Shown in pieces: positions 58,851-64,000 of a DNA stretch of 64,000 nucleotides. A model generated the notes under the pieces. That model ran no database searches and was not told where the DNA came from. It saw only the letters and a list, made by a program, of their open reading frames with translations. The stretch is from positions 544,689-608,688 of the forward strand of contig NZ_LMJJ01000001.1 in NCBI RefSeq assembly GCF_001429285.1, given 5' to 3'. A program made the position numbers and the translations under genes. Source of the DNA: Ensifer sp. Root278. Its GTDB lineage: Bacteria > Pseudomonadota > Alphaproteobacteria > Rhizobiales > Rhizobiaceae. Numbering within the stretch: the stretch's first letter is position 1; the number at the start of each line of letters is the position of its first letter.

Positions 58851-59348
58851 ATGGAAGAATTGGATACCGCCACCGCGCCGAAGTCGCCGTCAAAGGTGAT
58901 GACCATCGCGATCGTCGCCGTGCTGACGCTCGTTGCCGGCGGCGGCGGCTGGCTGGTCGGCGGCCTGCTCGCGCCGCCTCCGCCGAAGGAGCAGGTCGAG
59001 GCGACCAAGGAACCGGCCGCCAACGCCACGGGCGAAGAGGGCCTGCCGAAGGTCGCGACCGAAGCGAACGGTGTCGTCCAGCTGGAGCCGATCACCACCA
59101 ACCTTGCCTATCCTTCGGAGAACTGGATACGGCTCGAGGTGGCGCTGCAGTTCGACGGCGCGCCCGATCCCAAACTGGCGGAACAGATCCACCAGGATAT
59201 CGCCGCCTATCTGAAGACGGTCTCGCTGCAGCAGATCCAGGGGCCGCGCGGCTTTCAATATCTCCGGGATGACATTCAAGAGCGGGTTGACCTGCGCTCC
59301 GATGGGCGCGTAACCAATGTGATGTTCAGAACCTTCGTCATCCAATGA
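58851..59348 (+). CDS. fliL: Flagellar basal-body protein FliL
   Basis: 165 residues. One N-terminal membrane helix (VMTIAIVAVLTLVAGGGGWLVGGLL) is followed by a Pro/Lys/Glu linker and a periplasmic domain with LEPITTNLAYPSENWIRLEVALQF. FliL associates with stators and improves torque. fliP follows 8 bp later. Confidence 0.93.
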   Translation: MEELDTATAPKSPSKVMTIAIVAVLTLVAGGGGWLVGGLLAPPPPKEQVEATKEPAANATGEEGLPKVATEANGVVQLEPITTNLAYPSENWIRLEVALQFDGAPDPKLAEQIHQDIAAYLKTVSLQQIQGPRGFQYLRDDIQERVDLRSDGRVTNVMFRTFVIQ

Positions 59349-59356
59349 TTCGATAA

Positions 59357-60094
59357 ATGGTCCGGCTTGTCGCCTTCATAGTCGCCATGATGGCGATGTC
59401 CGGTATTGCCGGCGCCCAGAGTTTTCCCTCTGATATCCTGAATACACCTATCGACGGGTCGGCCGCCTCGTGGATCATCCGCACTTTCGGTCTTCTGACC
59501 GTTCTGTCGGTGGCCCCAGGCATCCTGATCATGGTCACCAGCTTTCCGCGCTTCGTGATCGCCTTTGCGATCCTGCGCACCGGCATGGGCCTCGCGACCA
59601 CGCCGTCCAACATGATCATGGTGTCGCTGGCCCTGTTCATGACCTTCTATGTCATGGGGCCGACCTTCGATCGCGCATGGCGCGACGGCATCGATCCGCT
59701 CATGAAGAACCAGATCACCGAGGCCGAGGCGATCCCGCGGATCAGCGAGCCGTTCCGCGAATTCATGCTCGCCAACACCCGTGATAAGGACCTGCAGCTC
59801 TTCATCGATATTGCCAAGGAAAAGGGCCAGACGGTGGTCGTGGACGACAAGGTGGATCTGCGCGCTGTCGTGCCGGCCTTCATGATCTCCGAAATTCGCC
59901 GCGGCTTCGAAATCGGCTTCCTGATCATGCTGCCATTCCTGGTGATCGACCTGATCGTTGCCACCATCACCATGGCCATGGGCATGATGATGCTGCCGCC
60001 GACGGCGATCTCGCTGCCCTTCAAGATCCTGTTCTTCGTGCTGATCGACGGATGGAATTTGCTCGTCGGCAGCCTGGTGCGCTCCTTCAGCTAG
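59357..60094 (+). CDS. fliP: Flagellar type III export protein FliP
   Basis: 245 residues with a cleavable signal-like start (ends GIAGA|QS) and four more membrane helices. Conserved parts: LTVLSVAPGILIMVTSFPRFVIAFAILR, PSNMIMVSLALFMTFYVMGPTF, LRAVVPAFMISEIRRGFEIGFLIMLPFLVIDLIVA and MMMLPPTAISLPFKILFFVLIDGWNLL. It builds the export gate with FliQ/FliR. It ends the operon; a strong hairpin follows. Confidence 0.97.
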   Translation: MVRLVAFIVAMMAMSGIAGAQSFPSDILNTPIDGSAASWIIRTFGLLTVLSVAPGILIMVTSFPRFVIAFAILRTGMGLATTPSNMIMVSLALFMTFYVMGPTFDRAWRDGIDPLMKNQITEAEAIPRISEPFREFMLANTRDKDLQLFIDIAKEKGQTVVVDDKVDLRAVVPAFMISEIRRGFEIGFLIMLPFLVIDLIVATITMAMGMMMLPPTAISLPFKILFFVLIDGWNLLVGSLVRSFS

Positions 60095-60139
60095 ATACCC
60101 GTCATCAAAGGTTTGAGCGCTTCGAAAAGCGCAAACAAA

Positions 60140-60165
60140 AAAGGCAGCGCCTTGGCGCTGCCTTT
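60140..60165. terminator. Bidirectional terminator between fliP and the GT41 gene
   Basis: A 12-bp stem, AAAGGCAGCGCC (60140-60151) with GGCGCTGCCTTT (60154-60165), is flanked by an A-run on the left and T residues on the right. It can end both convergent genes. Confidence 0.8.
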
Positions 60166-60193
60166 CGTCGTTCGGGGTCGAGTGTCGGATCGC

Positions 60194-62182
60194 TCAGCGC
60201 TCGAACGAGCCAGTCCGCGCCGGTAGGGCCGGAACGTCGATGTGATCCGGCGCCAGACCTCTCTTCGCGCGGTCAGCCATCATTTCGTAGCCCTGTTCCA
60301 GGTGGCGGCAGAAGCGTTCGGCATCGAACAACGGCATGCGGAACCGGTTCTCCTCGAGGGTCTTTCGATAGTCGGCGATCCTGTCTCGGTTGTTGTAGAG
60401 CGCGACCGCCTCGCGAACATAGTCCTCCGGCCCGGCGGCTACGAGTTCCGGCACGCCAATGGCGTTGAGCAGGCTCTCACTCACGCGTGAGGCGAAGTTG
60501 GTGCCTTTGAAGGTCAGCACCGGAAGGCCGGCCCAGAGCTGTTCCGAGGTCGTCGTGTGGCCGTTATAGGGATAGGTGTCGAGGCCGATGTCGGCGACCG
60601 GGATACGGCTGATGTGGTCTTGATAGAGGACCTTGGGGCAGACGATGATGCGCTTGGTGTCGAGGCCGGCACTCTTGAACTTTGCGATGATGTTCGCTCG
60701 CGCATCCGGGCGGCTGCACATCAGCCAGAGCACGCTGTCCGGGGTCTGCTGAAGGATCTCGATCCACAGGTTGATCGTCTGCAACGAGATCTTGCGGTTG
60801 GCGTTGAACGACGCGAAGACGAATACTTCCTCGGGAAGGCCGAGCTGGCGACGCGACAATGGCTGCGGCAGCGGGCGGTTGAGAGGGTCGTTCGGCTGAT
60901 AGGTGTCGGGAAGCCGGCAGTATTTCTCGTAGTAGTGCGGTTCGCTGCCATCCGGCAGGACATGGGGGTCGCCGATGATGTAGTCGAGGTCCACATTGAC
61001 CGTCGTCCCGGGAAAGCCGAGCCAACTCACCTGAACCGGAGCGGTCTGCCGGTTGAAGATGTTCACCCGGCTCTCGAGCGTGTGTCCTTTGAGGTCGACA
61101 AGAATGTCGATGTTCTCGGAACGGATGACCTCCGCCGCTTGGTCATCGCTAAGGTCGTTGATGGAAACGATCTTGCCCCACTTTTCGCGGGACCCGTCGT
61201 CGCGCACGACGTTGTTGGGCGATGTGTGGCAGAAGAGAGTGATATCGAAACGCGAGCGATCGTGCGCCGTGAGCACGGCTGCGAGCAGCTTCATGGTCGC
61301 GTGGTCGTGCCAGAAGTCGGAAGAGACATAGCCGATACGGATGCGGTCGTTCCAGGCATGTGGCATGGCGCGGCGGGCTTCCGTCAGTCCGGCAGGGAAG
61401 GGACGGTGCTGCGCGCCGGCAATCCGGTTCAGCCGTTCGTCGCCGCACCAGGTGATATGGTAATAGGGCGCCTCGGCGGCGAGGATATCCGCCTCGCCGA
61501 GCCTCAGCGCTCGGTCGATGTCGCGGCTGTGTTTCTCGACTTCGGCAAAGTCGTTTGCCTCGCGGGCATAGACGAGATAGGCGGAGCGCAATGTCGTGTT
61601 CTTGGGGTGCGTCTTGAAGAGATTTGCGACGGCCTCACGGTCTAGCGCATCGTTGACATCGGCTGTCAAAAGTTTGAATGCCAGCGATTGATGATGGCGA
61701 TTGGCGCTGGTCGACAGCGGTGCCTTGAACAGGCCGAGGATTTCCTTCTGGTCGCGCTTGAGGAAGATCGAAGCAATGATGAATGCGATCTCCGGATCCG
61801 TCTTGGCTTTCTCCAGCAGCGGGAGGCCGATGGCCAGAGCTTCGTCCTCGTGTCCATTGACGAAATAGAGTTTCATCGCCTCGGTCAGATAGTCCTGCGA
61901 CCGCGAACCGCCGGCCTCTCCAGCGAGCTGGTAGGCGCGTGCCGCCTCGGGCTTGAAGCCGAGCTTCAGCAGAACCTTGGCGAGCAGCACAAAGGTCTTC
62001 GTATCCCGATTGATATTCATCAGGATGTTGAGCTGGTCGAGCGCGTCCGTGTACTGGCCTTTCTGATATTGCCGGGAAGCGGTCGAGAAAATGGCTTGGG
62101 CGTTCACTGATAGCTCCGTCGTCTGGGCTGCCGGCATCAAAGGCTTGGCACCTCGATGTCGCAAAGCAGGTCTCGTGGCCAT
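60194..62182 (-). CDS. TPR-GT41 (OGT/SPINDLY-like) glycosyltransferase
   Basis: 662 residues from the ATG at 62182; an ATG at 62137 is an alternative and neither has a strong ribosome site. Residues to about 230 are helical TPR-like repeats (STASRQYQKGQYTDALDQLNIL, KVLLKLGFKPEAARAYQLAGEAG). The rest is the GT41 catalytic region: IRIGYVSSDFWHDHA, VQVSWLGFPGTT, LDYIIGDPHVLP, FASFNANRKI, DSVLWLMCSRPDARANI and LDTYPYNGHTTTSEQLWAGLPVL, the NGHTT being the UDP-sugar loop of OGT. Such enzymes add O-GlcNAc-type sugars to Ser/Thr of cytosolic proteins. It lies between fliP and the flagellin genes, so flagellin is a reasonable candidate substrate (inference). Confidence 0.88.
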   Translation of the reverse strand: MATRPALRHRGAKPLMPAAQTTELSVNAQAIFSTASRQYQKGQYTDALDQLNILMNINRDTKTFVLLAKVLLKLGFKPEAARAYQLAGEAGGSRSQDYLTEAMKLYFVNGHEDEALAIGLPLLEKAKTDPEIAFIIASIFLKRDQKEILGLFKAPLSTSANRHHQSLAFKLLTADVNDALDREAVANLFKTHPKNTTLRSAYLVYAREANDFAEVEKHSRDIDRALRLGEADILAAEAPYYHITWCGDERLNRIAGAQHRPFPAGLTEARRAMPHAWNDRIRIGYVSSDFWHDHATMKLLAAVLTAHDRSRFDITLFCHTSPNNVVRDDGSREKWGKIVSINDLSDDQAAEVIRSENIDILVDLKGHTLESRVNIFNRQTAPVQVSWLGFPGTTVNVDLDYIIGDPHVLPDGSEPHYYEKYCRLPDTYQPNDPLNRPLPQPLSRRQLGLPEEVFVFASFNANRKISLQTINLWIEILQQTPDSVLWLMCSRPDARANIIAKFKSAGLDTKRIIVCPKVLYQDHISRIPVADIGLDTYPYNGHTTTSEQLWAGLPVLTFKGTNFASRVSESLLNAIGVPELVAAGPEDYVREAVALYNNRDRIADYRKTLEENRFRMPLFDAERFCRHLEQGYEMMADRAKRGLAPDHIDVPALPARTGSFER

Positions 62183-62510
62183 CGTAGTAATGGGAGCTTG
62201 CCTCAGGCATGACGCGTCAACCCCGATCAAAGCCTGGTCCTGTCTCGCAAGGGGCCATTCGAACGGCGCGTTTGGCGACCTGGGCCGTCCACTTAAGGCG
62301 TTGTTAAGTATAAATTATCTCTCGTTGAGACCGCTTCGGCATTTAAGGAATTCGCAAGCATTGGGCTCGATATTCGGCCTCACATGACGGGTTTGGTTTC
62401 TTCCGAGAAAGTCGTTGGAACCGAGAGGCATGAAGCCGATCCATCATCACCGGTAGTGTAAACAGTCCGGTATGTCCCCCAATCGTCTTAAGTAATAAAG
62501 GGACACTCTA
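62183..62510. other. flaA upstream region
   Basis: About 330 bp between the divergent GT41 gene and flaA. It holds the palindromic 17-mer AGCTTGCCTCAGGCATG (62195-62211), also found before fliN. The flaA ribosome site AAGGGA lies 8-9 bp before its ATG. The flaA promoter should be here; I cannot place it. Confidence 0.45.
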
Positions 62511-63422
62511 ATGACGAGCATCATGACCAATTCCGCCGCAATGGGCGCTCTCGCTACCCTGCGTTCGATCAATTCGGATATGGAAACCACCCAGGACCGC
62601 ATCTCGTCGGGCCTGCGCGTCGGTTCCGCTGCCGACAACGCCGCTTACTGGTCGATGACCACCATGCGTTCGGACAACAAGGCGCTCTCGACCGTTCAGG
62701 ACGCCCTCGGCCTCGGCGCTGCCAAGACCGACGTTGCCTACACGGCCATGGAAAATTCCAAGAACGTCGTCGACGAGATCAAGAAGAAGCTGGTTGCCGC
62801 CAGCGAGCCGGGTGTCGACAAGAGCAAGATCCAGAAGGAAGTCAAGGAGCTGCAGAACCAGCTCGTGAGCATCGCGAAGTCGGCTTCGTTCTCCGGCGAA
62901 AACTGGGTCTACAACGACGCCAACAACACGGCTGCCACCAAGTCGATCGTCGGTTCGTTCAACCGCGACAACCAGGGCAATGTCAGCCTGACGCAGCTCC
63001 AGTTCGACACGAACAAGAGCTCGCTGATCCAGGTCGACGCCACCGGCGCTAACGTTACGACCGGCGGCACCGGCCTGCTCTCCAGCTACATGGAATACAA
63101 GCTGGCGACCAACGGTTCGACGGTCACGACCGGCTACAGCGTGCTGTCGATGGACATCACCAACATGACCACCGGTGCTCTGGCAGAAGCCATCTCGGGC
63201 GTTGACGCAACGCTGCTGCAGATGACCGACGCTGCTGCCGATCTCGGTGCGCTCAACAGCCGCGTTGAACTGCAGCAGAACTTCGTTCAGGACCTCTCGG
63301 ACTCGATCGAGAAGGGCATCGGCAAGCTCGTCGACGCTGACATGAACGAAGAGTCGACCCGCCTGAAGGCTCTGCAGACGCAGCAGAGAAGGGCATCGGC
63401 AAGCTCGTCGACGCTGACATGA
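62511..63422 (+). CDS. flaA: Flagellin FlaA, frameshifted near the 3' end
   Basis: Main filament subunit, exported and polymerised outside the cell. As written the frame gives 303 residues ending in an unrelated tail, [19 protein letters not shown]. The N-terminal D0/D1 part ([20 protein letters not shown]... RISSGLRVG) and the C-terminal [18 protein letters not shown] are typical; the true ending [27 protein letters not shown] lies out of frame downstream, to 63532. Removing one copy of the exact 77-bp repeat at 63309-63463 restores a 314-residue flagellin. One residue is also missing at position 49 compared with flaB (YWSMTT versus YWSIATT). Loss of the C-terminal helix would normally block polymerisation. 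AAGGGA precedes the ATG. Confidence 0.85.
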   Translation: MTSIMTNSAAMGALATLRSINSDMETTQDRISSGLRVGSAADNAAYWSMTTMRSDNKALSTVQDALGLGAAKTDVAYTAMENSKNVVDEIKKKLVAASEPGVDKSKIQKEVKELQNQLVSIAKSASFSGENWVYNDANNTAATKSIVGSFNRDNQGNVSLTQLQFDTNKSSLIQVDATGANVTTGGTGLLSSYMEYKLATNGSTVTTGYSVLSMDITNMTTGALAEAISGVDATLLQMTDAAADLGALNSRVELQQNFVQDLSDSIEKGIGKLVDADMNEESTRLKALQTQQRRASASSSTLT

Positions 63423-63463
63423 ACGAAGAGTCGACCCGCCTGAAGGCTCTGCAGACGCAGCAG
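63309..63463. repeat. Exact 77-bp tandem duplication inside flaA
   Basis: 63309-63385 and 63386-63462 are identical over all 77 bases. They encode the flagellin segment [26 protein letters not shown]. Because 77 is not a multiple of three, the copy shifts the frame and creates a stop at 63420. Confidence 0.97.
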
Positions 63464-63532
63464 CAGCTCGGTATCCAGGCGCTCTCGATCGCCAACTCGA
63501 ACTCGCAGAACATCCTGTCGCTGTTCCGTTAA
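63423..63532 (+). other. flaA: Out-of-frame 3' end of flaA
   Basis: This stretch still encodes the authentic flagellin C terminus ([16 protein letters not shown] and then ILSLFR, TAA at 63530-63532) but in a frame shifted by the 77-bp duplication, so it is not translated from the flaA start. The whole gene minus one repeat copy is 945 bp, a multiple of three. Confidence 0.9.
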
Positions 63533-63583
63533 TCGGGCGCCAGGCGGCGCGGGTCCCGGCCCGCGCCCGACTGCAGAAAATCG

Positions 63584-63614
63584 AAACCGCGCTTCGCAAG
63601 AGGCGCGGTTTTTT
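63584..63614 (+). terminator. Terminator after flaA
   Basis: AAACCGCGC (63584-63592) and GCGCGGTTT (63603-63611) form a 9-bp stem with a 10-nt loop, followed by further T residues to 63614. Confidence 0.85.
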
Positions 63615-63673
63615 GTTGTGCCAAATCGGATGTTGGAGCGTTTCGAAAAATAATCGCGGCGTCTTAGGTTGCC

Positions 63674-63741
63674 GTTAACCACGATGGTGTTTGCTGTGTC
63701 CATCGAAGGAGCGGGTTAACCAACAACAACAACCGGTTAAC
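63674..63741 (+). promoter_or_regulatory. Three GTTAAC palindromes upstream of flaB
   Basis: GTTAAC occurs at 63674-63679, 63715-63720 and 63736-63741, with start-to-start spacings of 41 and 21 bp, near whole helical turns. It may be a regulator site for the second flagellin gene; no known consensus is matched. Confidence 0.4.
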
Positions 63742-63824
63742 AGGCATGAGGCTGACCGCTGCTTCCCGGTAGCTCCCGGAATGTCCCTTTTTCACGAGTA
63801 TTGCCAACAAGGGGCACTCAGCCA

Positions 63825-64000
63825 ATGACCAGCATCATGACGAACACCGCCGCAATGGCGGCTCTCTCCACTCTGCGTTCGATCAATTCGGATATGGAAA
63901 CCACCCAGGACCGCATCTCGTCGGGCCTGCGCGTCGGTTCCGCTGCCGACAACGCCGCTTACTGGTCGATCGCGACCACCATGCGTTCGGACAACAAGGC
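63825..64000 (+). CDS. flaB: Flagellin FlaB, 5' part
   Basis: The window ends inside this gene after 58 codons. The start MTSIMTNTAAMAALSTLRSI and [28 protein letters not shown] are classic flagellin D0/D1. 98 bp (63873-63970) are identical to flaA 62559-62656. AAGGGG lies before the ATG, as at flaA. It is the second member of a flagellin gene array. Confidence 0.95.
   Translation, partial: MTSIMTNTAAMAALSTLRSINSDMETTQDRISSGLRVGSAADNAAYWSIATTMRSDNK

Overview
The window looks like chromosomal DNA of an Ensifer/Sinorhizobium-type alphaproteobacterium (Rhizobiales). This rests on high GC, rhizobial intergenic palindromic repeats, and gene order: murA-hisD-infA-maf, a rhaDI / rhaRSTPQUK rhamnose locus, a cytoplasmic receptor followed by cheS-cheY1-cheA-cheW-cheR-cheB-cheY2-cheD-cheT, fliF, visNR, and the motA-fliM-fliN-fliG-flhB block divergent from flgF...fliP and the flagellins. 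As far as I recall, this order is collinear with the Sinorhizobium meliloti chromosome. The species is not determined.

Layout. 1-6.0 kb: the 5' part of a large type I polyketide/fatty-acid synthase on the minus strand (cut by the window edge), divergent from a Wza-like polysaccharide export lipoprotein. 6.2-8.2 kb: NAD salvage pair pncA-pncB. 8.3-15.1 kb: housekeeping genes (tRNA-Thr, murA, hisD, UPF0262, phosphatase, infA, maf, yacG), with two small genes near the start. 15.4-20 kb: tRNA-Phe, then a patchwork of a flagellin 3' remnant, small exported or membrane proteins, a GT2 glycosyltransferase, a DUF930 protein, a YbaK-type deacylase and a GlsB-type protein. 20.1-31.1 kb: L-rhamnose catabolism, rhaD-rhaI divergent from rhaR-rhaS-rhaT-rhaP-rhaQ-rhaU-rhaK. 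31.9-40.4 kb: chemotaxis operon. 40.8-60.1 kb: flagellar genes in several transcription units plus the master regulators visN/visR. 60.2-62.2 kb: a TPR plus GT41 (OGT/SPINDLY-like) glycosyltransferase. 62.5 kb to the end: flagellins flaA and the start of flaB.

How they work together. VisN/VisR would control the flagellar regulon. motA-fliM-fliN-fliG-flhB build the stator, switch and export gate. The flgF-to-fliP operon builds the rod, P/L rings, MotE and the export apparatus. The che operon links receptors through CheA to two response regulators, CheY1 and CheY2, the phosphate-sink arrangement known from S. meliloti, with CheS and CheT as accessory proteins. In the rha locus RhaSTPQ imports rhamnose, RhaU interconverts anomers, RhaI, RhaK and the RhaD aldolase domain take it to a triose phosphate and lactaldehyde, and the fused dehydrogenase domain probably oxidises the lactaldehyde.

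Points that most deserve a second look: an exact 77-bp tandem duplication that frameshifts flaA (possibly an assembly seam, because 77 is a common k-mer size); a C-terminal flagellin fragment beside tRNA-Phe; the GT41 enzyme next to the flagellins; an IcpA globin domain without the proximal histidine; several tiny membrane-protein genes; and clusters of palindromic repeats inside or next to operons.
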